64,000 nt of DNA. Source: Micromussa lordhowensis (taxonomy: Eukaryota > Cnidaria > Anthozoa > Scleractinia > Lobophylliidae). Shown piece after piece: positions 25,917-38,687 of the stretch (position 1 is the stretch's first letter; the number at the start of each line of letters is the position of its first letter). Below the pieces are notes generated by a model that was not told where the DNA came from, did no database searches, and was given only the letters and a program-made list of their open reading frames with translations. Position numbers and translations under genes: made by a program. The DNA lies in the NCBI GenBank assembly GCA_964020085.1, contig OZ026601.1, positions 881,001 to 945,000 on the forward strand, given 5' to 3'.

Positions 25917-28900
25917 GTTTGACAGCTTAATCTCATCCTGTAGCACGCCAAACAGCAATACTGCCCTGACATGTATAGTTTCAGATTTCTTGCGACACTC
26001 ACTGTTTTCCTAGGATTTTGTATTTTGGTTGTTGAAATTCGACCGTCCTATTCCATGCCAATAGATGGAGGTAAGAACGTGTTATAGTAGGTCATGTGCT
26101 TGTATTTGCATGTTTATCGCATACCTGCCGTGCACTCTGATAAAGCTTCTCTCACAGGGCTAGCTATAATTTAACATTTTAAGAAGATCCTAGAAAGTAA
26201 TCTCATATCTTTCTCTCTTTCCCAGACAAAGTTAACGGTATAATTTTTTTGTTTTTCGTTGGTTGTTTGACCAAACATCTAAACGTAATAATAAGCGTAG
26301 CATGGTCGCTTTGTGGAAAGTGAAAAGGAACGTGAGCTCGAGCCCTTGTGTTCACGCTGTGCTTGCCTTACGCTTGTGTTTACTTTGCTAGCAAAAACCA
26401 GGCGTTACTTCCTCTTGTAATGTCAATCATTCTTCAGACAGGTGACAAGCAGGGAAATGATCAACTATAAATTGTGTTGTTTTGATGTATTGCCTAATTC
26501 TCCAAACAAACACCTTCAATGACACACGACAGTCAGTAGGGAGAAGTAGTACTTTAAGCTTACCACTGAAAGAGCTGAGCTGTTTCCCTGTCCGAAGGGT
26601 CTTACACCAATCGCATTGTTTAATATTCGTCACGTTTCTTTAATAGTGATGCAGGCTCCAAGATCATTGTTACACTATCGATTAGGTTGGCTTTATGTTA
26701 ATGAAAGTATGTTAAGCGTTAAAAAAAACTTTATATCTGAAAGTGTTTGATTTCTTCGCAGACAAAAATATTGACAAATATCAGGGTATATTCGACCTGA
26801 TAGCCCAAAGGCTACAGAACTTGAGTCAAGTAAATAGAGGAAATAATAATCAAAACAATCGAAGATCATTTCTCCCTGTGACAACGCTGAGCAACACGAT
26901 GAATCAAACCTCAGTGGCGCAAAACAAAACCAGTGTTAACAATACGGCAGGATTAACAAGTGCCACACAAAAAAATCAAATAAACGATCAAAACAGTCGA
27001 AGATCAAATGTTCCTACGGCTGTCGGTTATAGGGGAAATATATTGGCGGGAAACCCACCAGCGGCAAACCAAATGGTGGGAGGATCACTGGGCGGAAATC
27101 AGCTGGTGGCAAATTTTCCCGCCAGAAACCCATCGGCTGGAAACCAACTGCCCGGAAATTTTCCGGCGGGAATCCGACAGGCGGCAAATTTTCCGAACGC
27201 CACGAAGCCAGCTTCTAACTTTTTGACAAGCAGGGAACAGACTGGCGCGTCAATGTTCCCCACTCCTTTAAACGTCGGTCCTCAGGCTACCTCTAATGAA
27301 GATCGGAGTGGTTTGTATACGGATTTTTACAGGCAGCCATTGACTTACGATAGGAAAGATACAATTTACCGCCAAGATCTACCGGCACCCAGCCACTACA
27401 GTCAAGGCAAGGCCAATGCTTATGGAACAATTTCGTCCCCATCGGCAGAAGCTAGAAGGGCAGGATTCATCCCATCTTATCAATATACTCAAAGCTATCA
27501 AAATTATCAGCAACGGATGGGTCACAGGGTACCCAACTACCAGCAGTACTCTAGCTATTCAGGATATCCAAACTATCAGCAACAACAGTGGAGACGTGGT
27601 TACTCAGCAGGACCAGGTTACCAAGTCAGTTATCCGGGAATATCGCTACAAAACAAAGAAGCTCGTAATCGAGTTCCAGTACTTCTAGATAAGAAATGGT
27701 CTGTGCCAATGACAACGAAAGAAAGTGAAAATCACATTAGCAATAAACATGACTACACGTCATTTCCAATGCCATCAACTATACAAAGGAAACTCCCAGA
27801 GAAACCTGTCAGAAAAAGCACATCTCCCACGATCCAGTCACTTTTGGCCAATAATATTCCGAGCTCCGGCTCGGGGTCTGGACTTAATGATTCTGACATC
27901 ACTTCCGATGAATCTGACAACACGAATACTACCGCTGACATTCAAGAATCGAAGGAATTTAGTGGCAGTGGAAGTGGTGATGACGACGAAGATTTAAATG
28001 GCGATACTTCTGATGTGGCCTTCATGTTGGCTGGTACGCACAATGACCGCATTAAACCACACTTGTTTCCAGTGCCCGGTCTACCGATGAACTTGACGAG
28101 AAAACAAGCTCTTGATATCTACAAATCAGCTTTGTACTTTGCTGGTTTGTTACGGGAAGGTGAGTGATGAGTCTAGGGCACGATGAGAACAACAAACTCA
28201 GTTTGTGTACAAAATGCGAAAGTTCATGAACTGAAGTAAGGCTATCGACATTTTAGGGGCAACATGTATCGTTTACAAGGTTTTTTGGTAATAAGCCGAA
28301 TAAAAAATAGATGAAGAACACAAACAATGCCCCTAGCGCTAGCTACACTGAAAAGAGTTGGAGATTAACAAGAACGAATCAAACTACAGATTTTAAAGAG
28401 GCACAGTTTAAAAATGTTTCAACTGTCCGCCTATTACCTTCATGAACTATCTTTGCTAGGCAAAGCCAAAAAAAAGATTTAAAATTATCGATCCATTTTA
28501 AAGGTATTAATCGTTCCTACAGATGGATTTCTTGGTCTTGTCGCCGTTGCGTCTTTGCTACTGACAGGAAATGCCTATGAAGAAGCAATACTCAATACAG
28601 TGACCTAACCGAAACTGAAGAAGACAACTCAGACAGACTAACCCTGAGGACACACGCAGGATTGAACACCCGTCAAAGACACTATATATATACTAGTAAT
28701 CTAAGGAATGGCGGACAGTTTAGCCTACAGCTCGACACAGCAACGACAACAACATCTCCCGCACAGTAAGCTTCAGTCGTCACGACTGGAAAGACTACAC
28801 CACAACCGAGGATGACGTTACCGTCTACGTCAGAGTGAACTGCTACAACGTAAATAACGAAAGACTTTACTGTTTTGAGTTGATGTGCTGATCAGAATTA

Positions 28901-30919
28901 CAGTTTGACTGAGCCAATCACTGAAATAAAGTTACAAACTCGAGTTATGACGTTTGTTACCTTTACTGCTGACCTTAAAAAGTGTTGCCATGACAACAGC
29001 CTAATGCGCACTGACATTTTCATACCTTAGTGAAACAAACGATCAATAGTGTTAATTTCAATTTGCTGTTTCGAAAGTATCGGGTCAAACTTTGAACTCC
29101 TTTGCGTCTTTTCTGCCAGATAACTTAGATAGTGACAAAGCAGGATCAGGTGATGACGTCATAGATGACGGGGATAGAAGTGATCTTAAAATAGATGATG
29201 AAGATAACGACGACGATGTTAACGACGACGATGACGTAACTATAACTGATAATGACGTCAAAGAAGCTTTAGCTGCGTCAAGTGGAGAGCTGCCTGCAAG
29301 CGGTCAACCAATCAGCGATGTAGAAGCTTCTGGTAGCCAATCAGAAGCGCCTGTCATCCAGTCACAGAGCAAAGACAACGATACTGTTGTAAAAGGCGAA
29401 ACCGAGGATCAGAAGACAGCAACCGATTCGCAGAAACTTGCCAGTGAGCCGCAAAAGGAAGCTTTCCAGGCTCCATCGCAAGACAACTCGGCCCAAAAAG
29501 TCGATCAGGAAGCTCCTAAAGAAGAAGAGGACGCTGGAAAAGAACAGAGCAAGCCAGAACAAGTTGAAGGTGTTGAAGACATCAACACAGAGACTCCACC
29601 ACCAGTTGATAGCGACAAACAAGCTAGTGATTCTACCGAGCAAGACGAGGAGACACCACCAGTTGATAGCGACAAACAAGCTAATGATTCCACCGAGCAA
29701 GATGATGATACTCCACCACCTGATGAAACCCAACAAATGAAAGAAGCTCAGACAAAATACGCTGAAGACCAACAAGAAGAGAAAGCTCTATCTTATCTAT
29801 CAAGTGGTAAGAAAATGTTATTTTATTAGACCTCTTTTTTTTTCAATGGTTTTTGACAGTTTCTAAAGCCCTAGTCTCAGTCGATGTCATTACAGTGGTC
29901 AAGTTATCACCTCTGGCCAAACAAAATTAGCATAACTGACACACGTATTAAACCAATCAAAACTGGAAGAAAAACAAGCAATGAGAGTAAAGCCGGCGGG
30001 AAAATATGCATCCACGCGAGAAAATATGCATCCGTGCGGGTGAATATGCATCCGCGCGGGAGAATATGCATCCACGCGAGAAAAGATGCATCCGCGCGGG
30101 AGAATATGCATCCGCACGGGAGCACGCGGGTGGGCCAAATCTTCATGGATTGTGCTGGATTTCACGAAAAACAAGGCTCTTCAGTGTAATTCGTTAGATC
30201 AAGGAACTAATGAAGCAAAATAACTCAAAGAAGAAAAATGTTTGAGTAATCATTTAACTCAATAATGCTGTGTGAGCCAGATAGTCCTGCATTTTACTGT
30301 CTTTAGCTCGTCAAAGCGGAGTTTACTCATCGCCATCCCAAAGGACTGTCATATGCAAAGACACGACCCAGAGAATATCCTGCCCTCCCCAGCAGAGGAT
30401 CAGAATCTTAAACGCTGATTATGGTGATACGGGTGATGTGGGATGCCTGAAAGAAGCCAATCCAATGCCATCCGGCATGTGTCGCACGCCAGGAGCGTAT
30501 GAGACAGTGAAGAGACAGTGCGATGGCTTGGAAGACTGCGATTTGTTCGCTAGTAATGGTGTGTTCGGAGACGCTTGCCCGGACGCAAACAAATACCTGG
30601 ATGTGAACTACGACTGCGCAAATAATCCGGGTAAGTTGATGGGAGGCGATTCTCCCACCCCACTTCGGGGGATACTTCTTAGTATAATAGGTTAATAAAG
30701 ATGTGCCGCTGGATGGGGTTGCATTTTTTTCACGACTGTATTGACTATCATGGGGTTGGATGGTCAGTAGAGTTACTAGAACGGGGTCGCACATTTTTGG
30801 GAGTTTGGGTGTAAGAGAACATTTTGGCAAGCAGGGATTTGAAAATGGGAAGATTCGGGGTAAAAACGTTGTTACCGTTCTACCTTCAGTTCAAAGTAGA
30901 TGCATAAACATAAAGTGAC
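25917..30919 (+). CDS. Secreted acidic Ser-Gly-rich protein with SUEL/rhamnose-binding lectin domain
   Basis: Model: ATG 25971; coding exons to 26070, 26762-28159, 29120-29806, 30307-30630, then a small last exon near 30890-30919 (acceptor TACCTTCAG, stop after 9 codons) or read-through to a stop at 30695. All introns are phase 1 and exon lengths agree. Exon 1 is a signal peptide (FLATLTVFLGFCILVV). Exon 2 is low-complexity: Asn/Gln-rich, NFPAG-type repeats, Tyr-Gln-rich (YQNYQQ, NYQQYSSYSGY), then SGSGSG with acidic clusters, typical glycosaminoglycan attachment sites. The third exon is very acidic with a duplicated PPVDSDKQA-DSTEQD unit. Exon 30307-30630 is a Gal_Lectin/SUEL domain: VICKDT, ISCPP, ADYGDTGDVGC, VKRQCDG, ASNGVFGDACPD, KYLDVNYDC. 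Probable role: extracellular proteoglycan-like or sugar-binding matrix protein. Joining exon 2 to the acidic exon is inferred from phase and from the lack of a signal exon between them; two genes remain possible. Confidence 0.6.
28523..28930 (+). other. Alternative terminal exon(s) and polyA signal of the lectin locus
   Basis: A phase-1 acceptor (TTCCTACAG) at 28522 opens an exon that adds a hydrophobic LGLVAVASLLL stretch and stops at 28606-28608. A second phase-1 acceptor (GCCTACAG) at 28730 opens another 53-codon terminal exon ending in a TGA at 28889-28891 (segment VTVYVRVNCYN). An AATAAA at 28925-28930 follows. Either exon would give a short isoform without the acidic and lectin parts, or would end a separate upstream gene. 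The first exon is more likely; the second has a weak pyrimidine tract. Confidence 0.4.
30001..30130. repeat. 20-bp tandem repeat, six units (intron of lectin locus)
   Basis: Six successive 20-nt units (consensus AGAATATGCATCCGCGCGGG) fill 30001-30120 exactly, followed by a partial unit. Variants alternate between CCACGCGAG and CCGCGCGGG ends. Each unit carries a palindromic ATGCAT, and several CpGs. It lies in the intron 29807-30306, just before the lectin-domain exon. Confidence 0.95.
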
Positions 30920-31077
30920 CAAGTTGGGATGACGAAAATTACATTCGCCCGAAGGTGACTAAGATTGGGTCTATAATTGGCCATTTGCCATTTGTCTTTA
31001 ATAATGGCCAGAAATGGCCGTTTAAAGGAGGAATTAACAAATCTGGATAGTTCGGAAACTCCGATATGCAGGTATCA

Positions 31078-31083
31078 ATAAAA
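31078..31083 (+). promoter_or_regulatory. Candidate polyadenylation signal of the lectin locus
   Basis: AATAAA follows the putative last exon by about 160 nt and precedes the next gene's signal-peptide exon by about 300 nt, so it is well placed to end the lectin transcript. Confidence 0.45.
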
Positions 31084-31385
31084 CGTCAACTATATGTTTG
31101 TATATAATTATTGTCTTTTCATTGACCGCGCCCTTCCTAAAATTACTCTTGCGACAGTAATTTCGCGCCAGTTTTGTCCTCGTAAATTCTTCCCAAGTCC
31201 CACCCTGTCTCTTTATAAAGTCATTTAGAAAGGTCTGTTATGACTTGATTTTCAGTAGCCAATCATAATCGAGATAAATCATGAACTACCTGCAAAATAG
31301 ACACTTCTGTAAAACACGTAAGCTCGCGTAAAAACAAATTGCTAAAGCTTGGAAATTCGATCCTGGAGTACTTCGAACTAACGAC

Positions 31386-34329
31386 ATGAAGAGTTTCTTT
31401 ATCGACGTTTTAGCCTTCTTTGTTTCTTTTGCTTTTTTAAACGTTGTTTACGCAGGTATTTCGAAAGTCATGTCAGGAAATTCATCTGGCCATTGCTTTT
31501 GCTAAAATATGCAAGGGAGTCCGGACAAGCTGATAATATCTCGTATTTTTTTTCAATTTCGTAGCTCCTTCGTTTCAGTGGTACGATCTTTGGAAATATC
31601 ATTCTAAACCTCAACACGAGCAAGGTTCTGAGTCACACCTTTCATTAGATAGTGCCGTCTTTGTGATCTTTGTGATTTATATCCATCCATACTTCTAACA
31701 TTTTTGGAAACTTTGCGTTGATGTTTAATAGCACACAAAAAGTCTGAACCTCCATCTCAACCATCTCAACAAGTAGAAAAATCTTCTCCTGGTCTTCAGC
31801 CTATTATTCAATTGCCACAGTTCATCTTTCAAGGTGTCTTGTTTTTTCATGCACGCTTTTGAACGTTTTTCAGTGAAATCAGCCATCATTTGAAGCGTAT
31901 TTAACCACGGAATGTTTCTTTGTTTCTTTTTAGTACCTTACCCAGCCGCTCCAGCTCCAGGATACAATCAAGGTGAGACATAAATTTCTTATTCGTAGTG
32001 ATTAAAGTTATCAAAGATTGTTTCTAATTCTAACTGTAAATTTTTGATAAAAAAGTATCGATTCTCGGTGGCCTGACAATTATGCACTCTACAGGTTAAT
32101 CCAACACGACTTCTGAAACTTCATGACCACTAAGAGGCCTCAAAGATTAAGGAAATGAAAAGAAATGAAATCGTAGATTTTAATGACTTAATCACTGCTC
32201 GGGAGCAGTGTTAAAGACTGACTGCTTGCCAGCGTCAAAGTTTACAATTCTATCTTTTTTTTCCGCAAATTGGCTTCCGAAAATGTTGACCTCAAACTGT
32301 GACCTGTGAGAAGAAGACAGCCTCAATTGACATCTGGTGGCCATGATGTTTCGGATTGCATTATCTTTTGACAATTGGTGTTTTAGTCCTCTCGTAATTA
32401 TTATGAACTTATATGTTTTCTCGAATACAGGCGAGTAGGTAGTGTTCCAACTGGGGTTTGTATTAGACCAAAGACAAGATTTGTATCCAGGCGTGGTCGT
32501 TCTCTCTATTCTCTCTCCATTCCACGCCTATTTTATTAACTTAGTCCCATTTATTTTACGATTTCTGGCATGGTTCCTTTTTACACAGAAAACAAGTTTT
32601 CGGTGCTTATAAGGCTTGTATACCCATTAGCATATAAACAGTTTAACACACAGTGGTAAGAGTTTTGACGTAGATCATGTCAATCTTTTGACTCAATTTT
32701 TTGCCGATATTTCTTTTCGTAATGTGCTTTCGCCTGTCATTGATACTGGTATACGATCGCATATATTTTGCCTTGACGTGGTTTTCCTTTACTGTGTCAA
32801 CAGCTAGTTACCAGCCCTCCCCGCAGTACGTGAATCCTCCGCCTCCGCCGGTCGCTTATGCCCCAGCTCCGTATCAAGGTAAGTGGTAAAATTCAAACAC
32901 AACAAAACGCATGCGTAATTGACCAATCAGAAGACAAATTATTCAAAGAGGTCACAATTGTTTTCGTTTTTTTTCAGCAATGTTTTATATTTGCACTGTT
33001 TCTTTGATATTTTTAGCTCCACCTTCTCCGGCATATGCCCCTGCAATGGGACTCCCGAATCTTTTACCGCCAAGCCCGTATGTAGCGCCCGACCCATGTA
33101 ATCCGTGCAACACGTGTGCCCAGTGCTCGTTACCAGTCTGCAGTCCGTGTACCCAGGCATGTCACGCGTTAACGTGCCCTCCTCGCATCCCAGCTAAACT
33201 GCAGCCTTTGTGGCAACAATGGAATGAAAAAACAGCAGGTAATTTACAACGGTTTAGTACCGAATTCCCAATATCAATTCTTCTGCACATTCACACACTG
33301 TTGTGCAAAAATAAAACGCGATATTTTGGCAGGTAGACCATAAGCACGCATATAGCTCACTTTTGGGTAGATAAATGATATTTCATTAGATAGTTAAGTG
33401 ACTCGTTCGGCATCTCTTTTATTATTATTATTGTATTTTGACTCACAATGCGGGCACCCGAAAATGCCGCCATTATACTTGCCTAACTGGCCTCAACTGT
33501 TTAATACAATACCTACATAGTTCTCACATTTTTACCAAAGTTAACATATACCATTATTTCATTGCAACATATAGTACACATATATCTTGTGAGTTAATAA
33601 ATTTTGTTTGACGAGCTATTGGAAGAAGCATTCAAATCTCAAGCAACCTCAATAGACCTTTTTACCGATACGGTGGCCATCTTGAATTCCGAGGAAATTA
33701 TGGGATGCCCAGGGGGCAGATAAGAAATAATTAAAAAGAATACTGTGGCGTGATAACTTTTAACAATAATTTTTCGATAACCATAGGAACAACTGCCAAA
33801 TATTGTGACGGAAAGATGTAACGCTTGTAATATTTGTTATGGAATATGAGAGACAAGCAGTAAAAATTTATCCTGAAAGCTGTGTATACGATAAAATTTC
33901 CAGCGATTGCCCCCTCGGCAGCCCATAATTTCTCAGTCAAAACAATAGAATTCAAGATGGCCGCCGTATCGGTAAAAAGGTCTATTGTATTTTATTCTAG
34001 ACATGAGCCGAATGGAAATGGCAGCACTTATCATTTCACCTCTACCAAAACTTGCTGCTCCCACAAAAGCACCAGAAACAACCGAGGTGTCAGGTGCAGC
34101 TGAGGGGTCTGAGTCCGAGTCAGGCGAGGAAACCACTGACGAGGATGCTCTGTACGAGGCTAGCAAGAGGTCTGGAATCCAACGAGTGAAATCAAAGCCA
34201 AAATCGAAGAAGACTACTTTGACTGCACATAAAAAAGCTCATAATAAGGAGGATAGCGAGCAAGGGTTCCTAAGAAACAGTGACTTAATGGTCTCTTCTG
34301 GAGATGCAAGTAGCGGCTCATCAACATGA
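31386..34329 (+). CDS. Secreted Pro- and Cys-rich protein with charged Ser-rich tail
   Basis: Six exons, 31386-31455, 31732-31833, 31934-31972, 32804-32878, 33017-33238 and 34001-34329, total 279 codons with stop (278 residues). Every intron is phase 1 with GT-AG ends. Residues 1-23 are a signal peptide (MKSFFIDVLAFFVSFAFLNV). The middle is built of small Pro-, Tyr- and Ala-rich exons (VPYPAAPAPGYNQ; NPPPPPVAYAPAPYQ). It is followed by a cysteine cluster in which CNPCNTCAQC begins a C-x2-C-x2-C-x2-C pattern, with four more Cys in about 20 residues. The last exon is Glu/Ser-rich (EGSESESGEE) and then Lys-rich (KSKPKSKK). I recognise no family. The cysteine spacing is not the minicollagen CRD, which ends in CC. 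Symmetric phase-1 exons suggest growth by exon duplication or shuffling. An extracellular matrix or capsule component is plausible but unproven. Confidence 0.65.
33650..33987. mobile_element. MITE abutting the last acceptor of the Pro-Cys gene
   Basis: CAATAGACCTTTTTACCGAT at 33650-33669 continues into ACGGTGGCCATCTTGAATTC. The exact or near-exact reverse complement occupies about 33948-33987 (GAATTCAAGATGGCC.., ending GGTCTATTG). Terminal inverted repeats are about 40 bp. The element ends 13 nt before exon 34001-34329, so little host intron separates it from the acceptor. Confidence 0.85.
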
Positions 34330-37300
34330 AGTGTGGAAATAGAAATACTCTGAGTGCTCCTTTGAACAAGACCATATCCAAGAGGAACCCAAAGTTTTTG
34401 GTGGCACCATAACGTTTGACGCTTGGAGAAGTTGTAAAAAATTGTGACATTAGGGAACTTATTTTGTTGACTCAGTTAAAGAAACCCCAGAAAACAAAGT
34501 CGAGGAGACTTAATTTTGTGTTTGCTACTTTATACGATGTGAACGGCAAAGAAGTTCGTTTCTTCGGTCGATAAGAGCGTACAGACCTACAAAGTAGAAG
34601 AATGCAAATGAAGGCTATTTGAAAATAGTAGAAAAAAATATGGCGTTTTCCGTTCGAGGGAAACTTCAAAACAACTGACTAGCTCAGTAACTTGGCATTT
34701 ACATTGGAACATGATTATTAACCTTCGTAAAATTGCAATCTCTTAATTAGACCCAACAAAATAATTTGGACCGTCGAGTGACGCTCCTTTTAGTGTTTCG
34801 TGACAGCTAAGGTAATGACTGCGACGTGGAATGCCTCTTGTAGAAATCCCCAAAATTCAAAGATGTAAACAATGTTGTGATGTATAAAGTTCTATTTTTT
34901 ATTTGAAACGGGGATTTAACGTATGGAGTAGGAACTACTAAGCTGCTCTGGTGAAATATTACTGAGTGAACTGCTGACGTGAGCGAATATATTTTCATTC
35001 ACATGTTCCATTATTCAATATTGTAAATACGATTATTAAGATGTTGGTTGGAAAACTTTATTTTTAAAAATAAACCACTGAAAATATTTCAGTAAACGAA
35101 AAGAGAGACGGTAGTAAAGTTTTTTGTTACTGACAGTAATGGATGAATGGATGAACAATTTCTTTTGGGTGAAGTTGGACTCACAGTGATTCTCTTTCGT
35201 CGTTTTCCACTCTTTGTAACTTGTCTAATCTAATTCTACTTCTAATCAGAATTCCGTGGCAAGATCACAACTATTGTAAATGGCTGACGAACGATTTGTG
35301 CCCACACAGCTTCCATGGGGCGGCATGGGTGGACTAACCTTTCATCTCATCAGTTTCCTTGCATACCCATATACTCACCTGAAGACCACACCTTCTCCAC
35401 AAAGGTGAAAGGATCATATCATTTTTAAGACACTCTCACACCGCGGTAACCTATGTTCCCATACTCCTTATGGCGCTTAATAAAATACCAACCAATCCCA
35501 AAACATAATTTTCAAGGCGAAAGTTTATAGTACCTTCTATTTGTTTTGTTTCCTCTTGTTTATTTAATTCGTAACCACTACAACAATAGAAAGGACCAAG
35601 AGAGCAGATGACTTTTCCACACTTAGATTCTTGTGATTCAATTATTATTATAATACTTATTCTCTTAGATAGATTATTTATTTAATTATTAGTGTCCAAT
35701 TTTTTAATTTGCACTGTTTATTCAGTTTTTAACTGCCAGAAGGGTTATTAAACTATTTTTATTTATTATTTTTTATTTTTTTGTACAAATTAAGTCTGAC
35801 AACAAAATGTAATGCCAAAACAAGATTCAAAATACGTAATGAAGGTCAAATCGCACATCAGATGATTAAGTAAACAGTCAAAACCCGTTCTATTTTCCAT
35901 TTTTTCAGAGGCGCATATGCCATATCTATAAATACAAAGATTTGTTTTATCCATTGTTTACTGCTTTCTTTCAATAGCTTCTGGGGTCATCGCCTTTTTC
36001 TCACAGGTGCCTAAATATCTTTCAATGGTACTTGGTCAACCAGAGACGCGAGTGGTAAAACAAGCAGTCTGGAATTTTTAGGGTCATCTCTAAAACTAAC
36101 TTGTATTTTTTCTGTTTACTGCCTGACAAGCAGTGAAAAAAAAAGCATGTGAGAAAAAAAAAAGGTCCAACTTGAATCTAAGGGTGATGTTTTTACAGTT
36201 GAAAGAGAAACCAGTAACGCAATTTGTTATGTTCTTGTCAAAAGTTATTCAATGGCTGGCTGGTAGACAGCGCATTTTATTGTGACGTGACGCTGAATAA
36301 ATATCAGTACTGTCTAACAGACGGTGTTGTCTGTTTGTCGTCTTACTTAATAATATACTGAGATCGTTACTCAGTGGTCCGTCTGGCGAAACACGGTTAA
36401 TTTGCTTCTTCAGCTAGAGTAACAACATTTTCGGGTGGGTTGAAACAAAGCTACAGAACTAACTACAAGTTACTACCCCCTCTCCCCCTCCCCCCACTTC
36501 CCCCACCACAAATAAAAGGGCTTTTGAGGGAATTTTATAGCTCAGTGTTTATTCAGGAATAACTAAAAATGCAGGCGCTAATGGTAAATCCTTGTTTAAC
36601 CGCTGATCGAGCAGATAAGAGAGTTGACTCAAGTTGAATGATTCTCCTGTTATAGTTAAAACATTATTTGATAATAAATACTGTTAGAAAAGTACCGGGT
36701 CATTTTCCTGTTATCATGACCATAAAAAAGGAATCTTTTTAATTCGCCCTGTGGTTTATTTGAATTTTGTTGAGAGAAGGTATATGTAGAGGAGAGGGAA
36801 TGGTCGCCACAAACTTTGAATGCAGCCCTTAAATGGAATCAGGGCAATACTTTGCGGGCATGGTGTGGACTTTTTTCACCCCTAAGAGATACCAATTCCA
36901 GTCTAAAACGATAACTTGATGCTGCCATCTGCTCAGGTTTAGCATTTTTAAGGTGCCTGGATAACTCCAACAGAGGTCAACTAGCGGTACCAAATCCTGG
37001 ATTTTAACCCCTTAAACGCTCCGATGATCACTCCGATCGCATCTCAGTATGAGGTGTAGCTCCCCGCTGGGATTGATTCAGAGACCATAGAGAATTAAAT
37101 TTTGGGAAGATTGTATCATTTTAAAAAAAATTAACGTTTGAAGTGTATTTCAGTAGCAAGATGGGTGGTTAAATAGACGATTCGACTGAGGCTTGAGCTT
37201 GGAATTAAGAGAATTACAGAAGCTCAAGGCCTTAATCGAATCGTCCATTAAAAAAAGTTAGTTTAACAGCTGTCATGCAGTTTTAGTGGATATAACCGTC

Positions 37301-38687
37301 ACAGTTTGATTGTTCAAGTATTCGGCCATAAGTGTGCTGTTTGTTAACATGTGGCCATTTGTCACTAAGAAACTCCACAAAGACCTACCTAATGACAAAC
37401 TAAGGAGGAACGTGAGCTTAACAACTTGTTACGGTTGACCGTTTTCACATCCTGTAGAATTGATTGAAACATCAGTAATTTCCTTTTATTCTTTAAATGG
37501 AAGCCTTAGAACCCTTAGAACAGGGTTAAGTTAACAGTTTTAAAAGACCTTTTTACACTGAAATTTCTAAATAAGTTGCACACAAGATATAAGCCTGCAA
37601 ATTAATTAAATTGTTAACTTGAAAAATTAAAGTGCTTCTTGAGACAAATAAGACACAATCAATACTTACACCATGAACCACAGTTGACAAACTTTAATTG
37701 GAACACGAGCTGAAAACAAGCAAATCTCGCCCACTCATTTATTCGTTTTGTATTTTTTTTACCTTTTGAAGGAAACAGTTTCATTCTTTTAGTTGGAAAT
37801 GGAAAGCTGGAACGATTACCTGACCTCGTTTGTTTCAAAGAATGGGTTTAACTTCTAAAACTTCATGGTTAAATGCGACAAAAAAAGCGAATTCAAAGAC
37901 AGATCACCCACTCGCATGTCTGTGCAGACTGATTCAGTTCTGTGTCTTGTTGCTCAGTGACCTTTGTCGACATGATATTTGTCATAGTTTCACAAAAATG
38001 GCGTGCAGTAGCAATGAGTTGCACTTTTCACATTGAAAGAGGTAGAAGAAGGCATTGTTTTTGCCCTGTGACAGATAGGAAACCACTTCTATCAACGTTA
38101 ACGAGCGACGAATTTCATTCAGGGGCAGGTATTCTGCACTCGGGTCAAAACAAGATTTTTTGCGTGCGGAATTCTCCCTGAGTTAGAAACGATGAAGCGT
38201 TAATTTTCCGGTAAACGTTATCCGTTTAGATCAAACTAGTCTTTACGGTGCAAGATTTTGAATGGACATTTAAAGGAATTGATAGATTTTAAGAGTCGAT
38301 AGAGATCAAATAAACTTCCAAAGCGTTTTTTTCCTCACAACTTCTGGTGTTCCCTTGTCATTTGCTAACGACACGACTGGTGAATACTAAAATATTAACG
38401 ATGTACACTGATCTGATGCGGGGATACTGAGCTTAGAAAGTGACCTTTTGAAAAAACATTCCATCATTCCATCACCAAAACACAATATCACGTCGATGAA
38501 TATTTCTGGAAAAAGTGAAACACTCTCTCCGGTTGGTGAAGTCTCGCTTTGTTCCCGAAAAAGGGGCTTACGCGCGAAAATCCAAATCACCTCACGGCCC
38601 GTGAATAATTAACACGCCACGGTCCTGACCTGAGTGAATCAGTGATTACAAAGACTGGTGAATAATTTAACGTTTCCGGGACCCTGG
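34330..38687. other. Intergenic region, no supported gene
   Basis: These 4.4 kb lie between the Pro-Cys gene and the first CRD gene. Only short, low-quality frames are present. A pyrimidine-rich run lies at about 36475-36510 (CCCCTCTCCCCCTCCCCCC). A loose inverted pair lies at about 37180-37250 (GACGATTCGACTGAGGC.. against ..CCTTAATCGAATCGTC). No RNA gene was seen. Confidence 0.5.

Noticed and set aside
29362..29775. Minus-strand hydrophobic frame of 137 codons opposite the acidic exon
   Set aside because: Antisense of Asp/Glu-rich codons (GAN to NTC) gives false hydrophobic peptides. The plus strand has matching splice phases.
33017..33238. The cysteine cluster of the Pro-Cys gene as a minicollagen CRD
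   Set aside because: Spacing is C-x2-C-x2-C-x2-C with no terminal CC pair, unlike C-x3 repeats ending in CC, so the family name was not transferred.
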